A DNA stretch of 64,000 bases from Diphasiastrum complanatum (taxonomy: Eukaryota > Streptophyta > Lycopodiopsida > Lycopodiales > Lycopodiaceae): the NCBI GenBank assembly GCA_029204225.1, contig MU832139.1, forward strand, positions 21,274 through 85,273, in the 5' to 3' direction. The position numbers and the translations under genes were made by a program. The notes under the pieces were generated by a model, which saw only the letters and a program-made list of their open reading frames with translations, did no database searches and was not told the DNA's origin. Below, piece by piece: positions 49,683 through 62,087 of the stretch; the stretch's first letter is position 1; every line of letters begins with the position of its first letter.

Positions 49683-49830
49683 TGTTAGATATCCATAAAT
49701 AATAATATGGATGGACAGACTAGGATTTGAACCCACCCAAGACCTCCCTCATACCGGATGGGATGCTCTACCACTGAGCTATCCGCCCTGTTTGATAGTT
49801 CTCTCTAGAGTGTGGATTGATATTCCAACA
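49683..49830 (-). repeat. TRIM 3' LTR
   Basis: 148 bp; about 90% like the other LTR by eye, with a few extra bases in the tRNA-like part and a different last 25 bp. Confidence 0.75.
49713..49788 (-). ncRNA. tRNA-like sequence in TRIM 3' LTR
   Basis: 76 nt with GGGCGGA / TCTGTCC acceptor arms, D arm GCTC-GAGC, A box TAGCTCAGTGG and B box GGTTCAAATCC. Four extra bases ahead of the T arm compared with the other copy. Not a normal tRNA gene. Confidence 0.6.
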
Positions 49831-49842
49831 TCCCCCCTCAAG
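49831..49842 (-). other. Polypurine tract, TRIM
   Basis: Minus strand CTTGAGGGGGGA directly before the 3' LTR. Confidence 0.65.
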
Positions 49843-49934
49843 CCACACTTGGTTGGGGTCCTAGGTTTCACCTGCCCCACAACTTGGGCCACCTAACCAT
49901 GGCTTTGACACCATGAAGTGTTAGGTCTAACTTG

Positions 49935-49946
49935 GCTTTGATACCA
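49935..49946 (-). other. Primer binding site, TRIM
   Basis: Minus strand TGGTATCAAAGC after the 5' LTR; one mismatch to the initiator-Met site. It fixes the orientation of the element. Confidence 0.75.
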
Positions 49947-50090
49947 TGTTAGAAAATTATAAATCATAATATGGATGGACAAACTAGGATTTGAACCTAG
50001 GATCTCCCTCATATCGGATGGGATGCTCTACCACTGAGCTATCCGCCCTGTTTGATAGTTCTCTCTAGAGTGTGGATTGATATTCCAACA
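49947..50090 (-). repeat. TRIM 5' LTR
   Basis: 144 bp, TGTTGGAATATC to TTTTCTAACA. The tRNA-like part is preceded by 42 bp and followed by about 30 bp that end with a TTTT, which could serve as a Pol III terminator. Confidence 0.75.
49977..50048 (-). ncRNA. tRNA-like sequence in TRIM 5' LTR
   Basis: 72 nt on the minus strand. Acceptor GGGCGGA pairs with TTTGTCC (7 bp, three G-U). D arm GCTC/GAGC has a 7-nt loop. The anticodon arm TCCC/GGGA has a loop of 11, longer than the usual 7. The T arm CTAGG/CCTAG encloses TTCAAAT. A box TAGCTCAGTGG and B box GGTTCAAATCC are near consensus. The oversize anticodon loop and duplication within LTRs indicate a transposon-borne tRNA relic or promoter rather than a working tRNA gene. 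Confidence 0.65.
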
Positions 50091-50189
50091 TCCATGGCCT
50101 CACACATGTGGGACCCACTTATGTACATTTTACATGATTCTACATGGTTTTTGATCAAGCTAGATTTGCCAAATTTTGCCAATTCTTTA

Positions 50190-51790
50190 CATTGAGTGGA
50201 ATGAAGAATTAAATCAATGTTTTGAGAAGCTCAAAAGAATGCTGGTTTCAGCTCCTATTCTAAAGTTCGTGGATCCATATTTATGTTACGTATCAGAACC
50301 AATGCAAGTAATTCGGCGATAGGAACAACGTTTGCGAGAAAGACTGACAATGTTTGAGAGAAAGACACTTATTATACCTTAGTTACATTATACAACTCAA
50401 GAAAATAATGTGATACATGCACTTAAAACTTGAAGGCATTACCTTTATAGTAATCACTTTATAGTGTGTACAGACCACCAACATTTAAAATACTTCGACA
50501 ATCAACATGATCTGAGGGGTAGTAAAGCCCGGTGGAATAAGCTTATGCAAGAATTTGATCATGAGGTTTGATATGTCAAAGTTAGATCTAACCAGGTTGT
50601 GAATGCTCTTAGTCGGATTGGCGAATTTCTATAGCTCTATACTTTTTGTTAAGAGAAAAGTGTGAAACATATTTTCATTTTGGTCAATATGAAAAATAGT
50701 TGAGACTAGAATGAATGAGAATGGAAAAGAGATTAATTCACAAACATATGATATTTTCAAAATAGTTTGCCATTCAAGATTGGTTACTATTTTGGAGTAG
50801 AAAAGCACGTGTACCAGGAGATGATGAGTTAAAGAAGCATATTCTTTATGAATGTCATGATATACCCTATTCTGGCCATCTAGGTATATATAGGAATTTT
50901 AGACTTGGTTAGAAGAGAGTTATATTGGCCAAAACTCAAGCCATGTGTTGAGCCTTATGTTTTTAAGTGTAAGCCATGTCAGCTTGCCAAATCAAAATGC
51001 TTGAATATTGGGGGGTTGTTACATTTCTAAGATATCTCTCACAAGTGATGGAAATCCATATCTATAGATTTTGTAGTTGGACTTCTTAAGATCTAAAAAC
51101 AAAATGATCTAATTGGGTTGTGATAGGTTAACTAACTTTATCTACATTCATACCAATAAATTCAACTACAAAGGCTTCAAATTTAGCCCAAATATTTGTG
51201 GAAAGATTATTTAGACTTTATGGCCTGCCAAATGATATTGTTAGTGATGGAGATCCTAAGTTTACAGGTCACTTTTGGTCAACTATAGTTCATAAGCTTG
51301 AAACCTCACTTAGTTTTTAGTTCTACTAGTCATCATTAATTAGATGGACAAATTGAAAGAACTAATCAGATTATGGAGGATATGTTGAGGACATATGTTT
51401 TTCATAAGTGGTCTCAGTGGGAGGACTATATTCCTTCAGTTCAGTTTGCTTACAATAGTAGAAAAAATTCAGCTACAAATTATATTTTATTTATGCTTAT
51501 GTACAATTCTCAAATTAGATCTCCTGGTAATTTGGAGATGAAATTTGTTAATTTCGTGCTTGATATACAAGAAATATTGCAATTGGCATATGATTGTATT
51601 CATAGTCCCAAGGATAGAGCTATGCTAATCTTAAGAGATCTCCTAGAGATTTTAAAGTTGATGATTGGGTACCTTAGAATTCCAAAAGATTCTACAACTA
51701 TGCATATTGTAAAACATTATAAGTTGTCTACTAGATATTGTGGACCATTTCATATTATAAAAAAAATTGGTTCTTTGCAAATCATTTAAT
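50190..51790 (+). pseudogene. Ty3/gypsy pol, degenerate
   Basis: Broken reading frames give the RT end (CFEKLKRMLVSAPILKFVDP), RNase H (YTTQENNVIHALK, HFIVCTDHQHLKYF and RWNKLMQEFDHEV), the integrase zinc region (LYECHDIPYSGHLGIYRNF), and the integrase C-terminal half (STSHHxLDGQIERTNQIMED, WEDYIPSVQFAYNSRKN). The last block (51373-51789) is open for 138 codons and ends KLSTRYCGPFHIIKKIGSL, typical of the gypsy integrase tail. No LTR was found at either end. Confidence 0.8.
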
Positions 51791-51794
51791 TTTT

Positions 51795-51890
51795 TTCCAG
51801 GTAGATGGAATCATATCACTATGCTTTGACATCATGTTGTCGATACGTTACTTACAAGAACTAATGATATTGAAGTCAAAGAGGGTGACA
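51795..51890 (+). pseudogene. Copia RT scrap fused to gypsy tail
   Basis: AGGTAGATGGAATCATATCA through CTAATGATATTGAAGTCAAA corresponds to the YVDD region of copia RT and matches 44340-44400 (minus strand). It is joined directly to the gypsy integrase end. Confidence 0.6.
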
Positions 51891-52442
51891 AAAAAAAGAG
51901 AAAACTTGTTCAAATCTCAACTTCATCATGTTAGGCCTCAAGCCTATGTCAATTTTAGGCCTCAACCCTACATTCAAATGTTCTCAAAAGTGTGAAAGTT
52001 TTACACGTGTGAAGACCTGCCCAAACCACAATAGATCTTCTAAGGTAGTTATGATTGCACATAGATATATCACATAGATTGCATCCTACAACCTTCCTAG
52101 ATTGATTCTAAGGAAAGAGCACAGTTTCATGCATAATGAATCCACATTCAATTGGCACTCAAAGCAAGCAAAGTACATTAAAAAACTAAGTTCTAACATG
52201 CTTTTAGAGAGAGAAAAATAACCTACTCTCAAGTAGAGAGAGCAAGTGAGTGAGCCCTCAAGTAGAGAGAGAATATGAGGAAAAACAATGTGTGTCATTT
52301 AGATTGCTTCACAAAAACTTGTATGTACAATAAGAGAGCACTTCCATATAGGAGTAGCTCAAGATCTCACTAGATCTCAATTTTGAGGCCTATTGACTAT
52401 TCAAACTCAACATAAATGAACTAAAATGATTAGGCCTTTGAT
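51891..52442. other. Spacer without a recognisable gene
   Basis: Contains TTACACGTGTGAAG at about 52001 and repeated AAGTAGAGAGAG. No coding signal. Confidence 0.5.
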
Positions 52443-53117
<675 letters not shown>

Positions 53118-53118
53118 G

Positions 53119-53136
53119 TGGCGCCGTTGCCGGGGA
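53119..53136 (+). other. Primer binding site, element F (tRNA-Asp type)
   Basis: TGGCGCCGTTGCCGGGGA one base after the LTR end. Confidence 0.8.
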
Positions 53137-53519
53137 GTGCTAACGTCGCTCACCGCATAGCTGCCTTTCAAATTTTCTTTTCTTCACTCCTCTCTCCTCT
53201 CTTTTCTGCTTCCTCCCCCTCACCTCCTCTTTTTCCCATTCTCCGGAATCTTTCATTTCCATCACAAAAAACCCAAGCTCTCAAAGAATTAGTTTTGTTT
53301 TTTAAATAGTAAGCTATATATTGTGTAGTTAATTTTGATTAAGGTTTTTCCAAATTGCCCATTGTTACGACTTTAGTTCACGTTTTTTTTGAAAAAACTT
53401 CCCTTGTTTAGAAAGTGTTTTTAGTTTCATATTGCCGTAATCTTAGTTTGATATGGGTCAACCCTCTGTTTTTAAAAAAAAATCTCTTTCTAAACCCCTC
53501 TTAACCTGTTTTTCCAAAA

Positions 53520-54300
53520 AAAAAAAAAAAAATCTCTCTCCTCCCTCGCCTGCCCCTCCCTGCTCCTCCGCCCTTCCCTGCCTCGCTACCTCCCATTGCT
53601 CCCTTCCTCCTCACTGCCTCCCATCGCTCCCTTCCTCCTCGCTGCCTTCCCTCCCTCGCTTGCTGCCCCTTCTCTGCCTGCTCCTCCGCTCCTTCCCTCG
53701 CCTGCCCCTCCCCTGCTCCTTTGCTCCCTTCCCTAGCCCCTTCTTGCTCCCTCCCTGCTCCTCCGCTCCTCCGCTCCCTCCTTTCCTGGCTGCTCCGCTC
53801 CCTCTCCCTTCCCCTCTCTTTGCTGCTTCGCTCCCTCTCCTCACCTCCCTACTCCTCCACTTCCTCCTTTCATGTCTGCTCCTCCGCTCCCTCCTTGCTC
53901 CTCCACTCCCTTTCTCACCCCCCTTCTCACTCCCTGTCCCTCCCTGCTGTGATCTCCCTGCCTGTTGCGATCTCCTTGCCTCGTTCCCTCCCATCGCTCC
54001 CCTTCTCCTTGCTGCCCTCCCTTCCTCCTCGCTGCCTTCTCTTTTCTTCGTTCCCCTCTCCTCGTTCTCCTGTTGTCTTCCCAGGCCTGTCTTTCGTCCC
54101 CTCGCTTTGTTCCTTTCAGTTTGCTCCTCGACTGTCTGCTTCATGGCCTCCTCTGCTGCTTCGTCCCTGCTGCTTGCTGCTCCGCTCCCTTCTCCTTTCC
54201 CTCACTGTCGCGCTCCAGCTCTCTGCCTGTCGTCCGATCTCTCTCCCTTCTCTGTTTGTCTCCTTCTTTCTTCAGCGACCCCATCCCTTTTTTTCAAAGT
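53520..54300 (+). repeat. Long polypyrimidine low-complexity tract
   Basis: ~780 bp built from variants of CTCCCTSCCTGCTCCTCCG, almost purine-free on the plus strand apart from scattered G. Long Pro/Ser/Leu or Arg/Glu/Gly frames over it are composition artefacts. Confidence 0.85.
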
Positions 54301-55199
54301 ACTCTTTTCTGTTTGTCTAATTATTTTATTTTTTTAAGTTTCTCCTCCCTTCTCATAAGTTACCTAAGTTATTTTTTAAGCTTTTCTTTTTCCCGATTTT
54401 TTAACTCTCTTTTACGTTTCTTTCTCAAACAAGTTTTTTTTTTTTGGAGTCTCCTCACGTCCTATCGGTTAATTTTTATTTTTTACGGCATCTTTTAAAA
54501 AAAAAGAATTGGGTCATTAGCCTCGTTGGGAAGTGACCCTATCTCTGATAGCTCCTCCCACGACTGTTGAAGGCCTTTTTTTGTAAAAAAAATAAAAAAT
54601 ACAGCAAACTTTTGTGGAGGCCTCTCACGTTGAGACCAGGACACAGAGAAATCTGCAAGGATTTATTATCAAAAGAAAAAGAAAAAGAAAAAGAAACTTT
54701 GATAGCTCCTCCCACGACTGTCGAATGCCCTTTTCTATAAAAAAAATATTATAATTATTTTAGCCCAAGCCTCTTTGGTGAGTGACTTTGTCTTTGATAG
54801 ACTCCTCCCAAGACCGCCAAGGCTAAAGCGAGTTATAGTTGGTATTGAAAAAATCCTTCTATAAACTTGCGGAGAGGTGCCAAAAAGTAGTTTTGAAGCA
54901 AAACTAACCCTTTGCCAAAAAAACAAAAAAACAAAACCTACGTAAGTGCTTTTCCTATTATCATCCCTATCATAAAACTTTCGCTGGAAGGGCATAATTG
55001 AGATTATTTATAGAATCTACCCTTGCCCAAAACCCGTGAATGTTCAAAACGAAGGAATATTTCTATTTTGTTCATCATGCCTTTTTCTCTTCCATCTCCT
55101 CATCATCAATTTCCTCATACATTTCAAAAACTGCATCCCCCAATCTCTCTCTCGTTCATCACCACACCACTCTATATCACCTTCATCTTGCACATAGCA

Positions 55200-57045
55200 G
55201 GCCATGGCAATGTATGAGCAGCTTGCCCAAATCTCGATGCTTTCGGAGAAACTCTCAAGGACTACACTGCACAATTTGCCAAGATGGCGGTAGATTGGAA
55301 TTCCGGTCTTCCTAGTCACCACAAAATGGCATTTTTTCTATGCCGGATTACCGCACGAGATCAAGATTGGTATGCCACCCTTTACATCATATACCAGTCC
55401 AAAAGAACTTTGTAAGACAGCCGCTTTGCAGAAGCACAGATCTTGCACACACCATCACAGCCCATATCCAATATTCAAACAATCAAGGATGATAGAGCAT
55501 CTAATCCACAAGATGCCACAGACAACGCTAGCCAAAGTACTAGCAGTATGGAAGATTAGATGCAAGTTGTCAGTGACACAGAGAGATGTGCAGTCAATCT
55601 GATTACCTCCTAGAACCACGAAATGCCAATCGAAAAATCCGACCATTGGACCAGTGCCATTATTATTTTGGAAAACATCCAACACCTCAATGTCCAGTTC
55701 GGAATCCGAGATTACAAAATCAAGCCAATAAGGGAATTTTGGAGATTGGAAATCAATCAAAAAAATTCTCATCTATTCCATCTAGCTTGCCATCGGATCG
55801 CTCCTCCAAAGAAAGTGGATCGGTCTCAGGACTTTCAGAATCTTCTCTGGTGGCTAGGCAAGGTTCGGTGGAAGTATTGGTTATATCAGCGAGCGGATCA
55901 TCCTAGGCAAGGGAAGTTCAAACTGGCTCACCACTATATTCCGTGGAAGGGATCAAAGGAGACCTGATACCGGTATATGCACATCAATTGAGAGGTGACG
56001 AAATCTTACACACGGTACGGTGTTCGGATGTGGAGGTAAACATCGTAGATCAGAATGTCCACACCGAAATTATCTGTCTTCCTTTTTATCCTTGGTGTGA
56101 AACAATGTGGCATCAATCACCCATGTCGTGACTGTCCACTAAGAGATCCAAGAAAAGCCATTATGACTCCTACCTTCTTGAATCGGCAACCTACATATGA
56201 CCATGCAAATCCACCCACCGAGAAGCTGCACTACAAACACAAACTTCTAGTGCCACCTGGTTATGAAGCAGATGCGGATGGAAGGAGTGAGAGAAAGATC
56301 CTAAGACAAGTTGATACGACCACACATGAATCACCAACACCACAAAAGACAGAATGGGTAAAATCTATCCAACCAGGGATAGCGGAAGAAGTCAAAAAAT
56401 TGGCAACAGATGCAATCCAACAAATTTTACCAAGCCTCATTAAAGAAATGCTGCAACAACTTCTGGTGGATGAATTACGGGGGTCTCATGTCAACCATGC
56501 AACTTGAAGGCAAACTGACTACCAGTCAACGCAACGATCCATCTGTACCACCTTCAAGAGAGCTGTCCATTGAGAAAGAGGTGGGAGATTGTCCTCTGAT
56601 TTCAACGCCAATCATAAGCAAGATTCAACCAAAGTCGGAATGTTCCACTCAACATCTGGCCACCACAAAGCTACATCAGAACATCACATTGCTTAGATGG
56701 CCAAATCCAGGGAATCCAAGCCCAAAACGGCCAATTGTATAGCAAGAACCAGCACCTACAATGACAAAGCCTTGTCCTAAATCTTTGATATTGACTGCTA
56801 AGGAAAGTCTTCAGGTTATGGCATACCATGAATACCTGGACAGACAAGAGAGTCTAGCAAGCATGTCATATCCACATTATGATTTGGAGGAGTCCATGAC
56901 ATTGGGACCAGTTGTGCCGATCTATGAGGATCCATTATATCAGCAAGATTTATCTTGGGTTCCTCCGATGGAATGCCTCGACTACCCAATTGTAAATGAA
57001 CAGGGTTATCCGGAATGGCCACCAGACCCTTATGGGTATTATTGA
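55200..57045 (+). pseudogene. Gag-like region of element F
   Basis: Several overlapping open pieces with frame changes. The start region reads MAMYEQLAQISMLSEKLSRT. A later piece (56055-56507) has CGINHPCRDCPLRDP with clustered Cys and an amphipathic EEVKKLATDAIQQILPSLIK. The last piece (56761-57045) reads SLQVMAYHEYLDRQESLASM and ends in Pro/Tyr-rich text (WPPDPYGYY). I recognise no family with certainty. Position between primer site and 3' LTR and the absence of pol motifs suggest a gag relic. Confidence 0.4.
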
Positions 57046-57420
57046 AAATCTGGCAAGTCCAAGTTCTTGCTGATCACCATCATCCAATAAAGCCTCAGGT
57101 TTTACGTAAGCGAATTCTACCCACGTTTTTCCTGAAGCACCATGTCCCAACAATAAAAGAACCAACAACAACACCCCTTCATGACAGTTGCAACCTAGTG
57201 CCGAGGGACTGGCACTACTTTGGGCCGTGGATCCTGTTGTGGGTATTTCGTGCACAATAATGAGCAAGTGGGTCCCACCACTTGAATACTGTTGGCCAAG
57301 CCTTACCTAGTGGGGCCCCGCCACAGTACATTGTACAATTAGAATAATAAGTGCGAGGGCACTGGCTTCCTGCGTGTATAAGACCGACCCAGTGACCATG
57401 CAAATTGGATAAATAGAACT

Positions 57421-58136
<716 letters not shown>

Positions 58137-58755
58137 AGCTGCCTCTTCTCAAATATTCATCAATGAAGGTAATGAAATATTTTTGTATCAAGCAATGACA
58201 AAGTTTGCATTGGACCACATCATGAAATCTGAATGAACAACATCTAGAATATCTTTTGTTGCATGCCTATGACTTGATCTAAAAGAATCCTAGTCTGTTT
58301 TCCAAGAATGCAAATTTGATAGACAAGGAGGTTGACTTTGTTGGCTGGATAGTCGAGATCAAGTACTAAGAATTTTTTAGACATGTTTGGCACAGATGTA
58401 TGATTCAAGTGTCCTAATCTATGATGTCATAGCAATTCTTTATACACAATAAAGAGGTTTTTCAAGGCTGGAGTAACAATGTCCCAGTCTATATAAGTAT
58501 CCATGTCTCTTGTCGAGTGCAAGGATCTTATTTGTCGTATCAATAATTTGGCATCAATCAGATTCAAACTCTACCCTATCACCTAAACAAATTCGTAGAG
58601 AGTTTAGGTACATATCAAATATTGTAGTAGTTTGAATTGATCATGCTGGAACATCAATCTTACATTGCCTTCACTTTCGATTAGTGTGTTGTACTATGAT
58701 TGTGAAGAATGGTAAAAAATATCTTCCTATCTTGACTCTGGGGGCTATTGCTCAC
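58137..58755 (-). pseudogene. Copia C-type pre-integrase/integrase fragment
   Basis: Minus strand, through stops: HHRLGHLNHTSVPNMSKK, LDLDYPANKVNLLVYQICIL and GKQTRILL, followed by text equivalent to HSDISCGPM and KIFHYLH. It parallels copia C1 at 13590-13830 (RLGHVNHATV, LDLDYPREKVELLVCQDC). Bounded by element F and copia G. Confidence 0.65.
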
Positions 58756-60100
58756 TGTGAAAATTGTCAACATTTCCTAGCTAGTTTGAGGCCTAAATTG
58801 GCAATTTTTGTACATAGTTTTGGATCTAACATTTCGCACGTGTGAAAGAGGCCTAAATCTTTTATTTTAGTATATATTTCATGTTGAAGAAGTCTCAAAC
58901 TTCAAGACCTTCGAAATGACACCAAAATCATGTTATTTGACATATAGGCCAAAATTGGCTATTTTAGGCTACTGGTGCCCTAAATTTGGGTCTAAGTTCT
59001 AGGAGAGAGGAGAGAGAGTCAACTCTCTCACCTATATTAGGCTGAATTCGTGTGAGAACAGGTTGGAGAAACTTATTGTATTGTAGAGAGAGATCAATAG
59101 ATCATTGTCACAGTTTCTTCCTCCATTGAGAGCATTGCTTTGTGTACTTGTCTTCAAGCTTTTCGTGTATGATCTTAAGAGGTTTCAAAAGTGGTAGGGT
59201 GCTATAGTAGGGCTGGTTTGCTGTTGTTTTTGGCTTGCCATCAGTACCTTTTATTAGTTTCCCTTTGCCTCTTGAATGCTTTGTCAAGTTCATGTGTATC
59301 AAAGGTAGCATTAGGATGCTTTGCCCATTTCTAGCTTTTGTAGCTTGTTGTGCAAAGATCTTAGCCAAGTATTTTGGGAGTTTTGGATCCATTCAAGATC
59401 CACTTTTTTTCACACTCACCTTATTTCTGTTGTATATTTTTATTGTACATAAAGGTAGGTGAATTGAGCACATAACCTTCTTAGAATAGGTCGAGTTTGA
59501 GTTAGGTAGATTCATTTATGATGTCATGCAAAAGTTTAGATAACATGCATAGTCATTCAGAGTGCATGCGCCAAGCAACATGCAATCAGTGCATGCAACA
59601 TGCAAAGTAGTTTAATGATCTACACTTGTCAAGGTAGTTAGAGAGTTGACATGAAATCCATGCAATATTCATGCATGCAGTTAAACATGTGGAATCCCTG
59701 ATAGTTGAGTTAACTGAATGAAGTGGACTTTCCATGCAACTCCACTGTAGGAATTCGAGTCTTCATTGACTGTAGGAAATTTGTGGCTTGTTTTGCCATA
59801 TTGGAATAGTGAGATTTTGGTGTTCTTGGGGCTCATTCTCTCTCTACCCGAGTTTTTGGTGTTGATTTTCTTTCTCTACCCGAGAGCAGCCTGTTTTTCT
59901 CATAATGAGCACTTAGAATATTTTCTGATAGCTATCTCTCATAGTAAGGAGTTAGTTTTTTGACTCTGTAGTATGCCATTGTGCTCTTGCCTTGAACTTT
60001 TTCAAGTAATCTATTCTTTGATCATTCTTGTGCAATCACAACACCTCATAAAGATCCTGTAAGGTGTGTGGTGAAGTTCACACATGCTAAAAACTTCACA
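58756..60100 (+). repeat. 5' LTR of copia G
   Basis: 1345 bp, TGTGAAAATTGTCAAC to AAAAACTTCACA, then a Met-type primer site. The first ~15 bp resemble the copia B LTR start. Contains CGCACGTGTG at 58835. Confidence 0.65.
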
Positions 60101-60325
60101 TGGTATCAGATTCTTGTGCTTTGAAGAGGTGAGGGTGCCATTTTGAGACTGTAGTATGCCATTGTGGTCTTGCCTTGAAAATTTTCAAGTAATATGTTCT
60201 TTGATCATTCTTGTGCAATAAAAACACCTCATAAAGATCCTGTAAGGTGTGTGGTGAAGTTCACACGTGCTAAAGACTTCACATGATATAGATCCTTGTG
60301 CTTTGAAGAGGTGAGGGTGCATACA
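59955..60325 (+). repeat. Tandem duplication across LTR end and primer site
   Basis: ~184-bp unit present twice (about 59960 and 60143). Shared text: TGTAGTATGCCATTGTG, TTTGATCATTCTTGTGCAAT and ACACCTCATAAAGATCCTGT. The second copy of the primer site is decayed (ATGATATAGATCC). Confidence 0.8.
60101..60112 (+). other. Primer binding site, copia G
   Basis: TGGTATCAGATT matches the first ten bases of the initiator-Met site. Confidence 0.65.
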
Positions 60326-61061
60326 TCAGATCTTGAGTGCTTTTGCTTGCAGGAAACTCAGATTTGGGAGAAGGATACAACTCGCTGACAATCAAGTCAT
60401 TTGTGGTTCATATGTGATCAAATCCAAGCTTGATTTGCTCAGTTGAGCCCTGTATGGACAGAGAGCTCACCGCGTGAAATTACCCTCTTTGTCTTCGAGT
60501 GCCTACTTCACAACGAATGATCCAAATTTGATGTTCTAGAGCTTGTTGAATAAGTAATTGAAGAGTATATTGTTGTTGCTTGAGTTTCTAAATCAATTTG
60601 ATTCTGTTTTTGGAAAAGTTTTAGGCAATCAAAGAGCTAGGTAGAGTACTCATCTCGTGTGATATGCCAAAGTGAGCACACATAAGGTCTTTTTACCAAT
60701 CTACTCAATTTTCCTCATCAATCAAGTAGAATTGGATAAATCTGCGTATTGTGAGGTCTTAGATATTTCACATTTCACACAATTATTGTGTTTGAGTTGA
60801 AAGTAAGTTCCTTGAGAATTTTGCAGTTCTTTGAAACTCGTGGAAGAGATAGACTTCATATTTGCATGTGCCTTCATCATGGATAGAAGCTAGATCCAGA
60901 TTCAGTTAGATTGATATCTACTGTTGTCGAGCTTGATCTCACAGTATGTTGCTAGATTTCATAGTTGGATTAACATTATAAGTGATTAGATCCTAGATTG
61001 AGATAGCAAGCAATATATTCAATTCCATCCTTGTCATTATTAGAATTTTCTCAAAGAGAAC

Positions 61062-62087
61062 ATGTCTTCATCTGGTTCACATTTTTTGGAGCATAGTGAG
61101 AGATTAACATCTTCCAATTATGCAATGTGGAAGATTAGAATGGAATCATTATTGATTCTACAAGATGTAATGGACATTGTAAGTGGAGTTGAAGAGGAAC
61201 CTGCAGCACCTAATGAAGCTGCAACATTCAAGGAGAGAACAAGGATTTCTCTGTATTTCATAGAAATGAATGTCACAAATGAAGTGCTAAGGGAGATCAG
61301 TACATGCATCACTGCCAAGGAGGCTTGGGACACTCTTAAGAAAATCTATGAAATTAGAAATACTTCTAGATTGCTTACACTTAGAAATCAAATCTTTCTA
61401 AGTTATCAGAGAGTAGATGAGAGTGCTTCAAATTATGTAATGAGAGTTAAAGATCTTCATCAAGAGTTAGCTGGTATTGGTGATGCTCTTAAGAACACTG
61501 AGCTTGTTCAAGTAGTCCTTATTGAACTAAGAGATGAGTATGACAATATTGTGCAGACTTATGAGGAGCTTCCATCTTTGGAGACTCTTCAAGGAGTTCT
61601 CATTGCTGAAGAAAGCAGACAAGAGAACAAGATGTTGAGCATCAACAGACTTTCATTGAAGAATGGTGGAGATGATAAAGCACTCTTCACCAAGGACAAG
61701 TCAAGAGGCAAGGGCAAAGGTCAACAACACTTCAAGAATGACAAGGCCAAAGAAGATAGTGAGGATCAAACCTCACAATCTGCAACATCAAGTGGCAAGA
61801 AGAAGCTGTCAAAGATCAAATGTTTCTTTGTGGCAAGAAGGGCCACTATGCATCAAACTGTTTCAAGAAGAAGAACCAATACCAATGAGGAAGAGTGTGA
61901 GGGTATTGAGAGTGAAAGAGAGGATTCTTTAATGATGTCTAGTTTCTCATCTTCTCCTTACAAGAATGAAGAAATATGGTGGATAGATATTGGGGCTAGT
62001 TCCCATATGTCTAGTTCTAGAAACTCTTTCACAAATCTCATGCCATATGTAGTGCAAAAAGATCAATCTATACTGCTAATGATGTAG
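61062..62087 (+). pseudogene. Copia G gag-protease
   Basis: 341 codons, start MSSSGSHFLEHSERLTSSNY, with YAMWKIRMESLLILQDVMDI, MNVTNEVLREISTC and TLRNQIFLSYQRVDESASNY, very like copia E gag. A one-base loss at the zinc knuckle turns the expected CGKKGHYASNC into VARRATMHQT (near 61830). The frame recovers before the protease, which reads WWIDIGASSHM, with the Ser of DSG changed to Ile. The ORF ends at 62087 by a further frameshift. Confidence 0.8.

Larger units (their letters stand above)
49683..50090 (-). mobile_element. TRIM (miniature LTR retrotransposon) with tRNA-like LTRs
   Basis: A 408-bp element read on the minus strand: LTR (50090-49947, 144 bp), primer site TGGTATCAAAGC, a 116-bp internal region without coding capacity, a purine tract CTTGAGGGGGGA, and LTR (49830-49683, 148 bp). 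LTR ends are TGTTGGAATATC and ATCTAACA or TTCTAACA. Size and layout match TRIM/SMART elements, which need proteins from autonomous elements. Each LTR contains a tRNA-like sequence, by analogy with Cassandra TRIMs that carry 5S RNA. No clear target duplication is visible; one edge abuts the copia E LTR. Confidence 0.75.

Noticed and set aside
49711-50050. Two host tRNA genes in tandem
   Set aside because: Both sit inside LTRs of one element, have an oversized anticodon loop, and one has an insertion before the T arm.
49678-50090. CAACA as a target duplication of the TRIM
   Set aside because: The left CAACA is the end of the copia E LTR and the right one is the TRIM terminus itself, so the match is explained by LTR ends.
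53453-54498. Overlapping Pro/Ser/Leu-rich ORFs of 177-294 codons
   Set aside because: They lie over a low-complexity pyrimidine tract and have no domain or homologous copy.
55023-55322. Short ORFs on both strands ahead of the element F gag-like region
   Set aside because: No shared motif or codon signal; they overlap antisense to each other.
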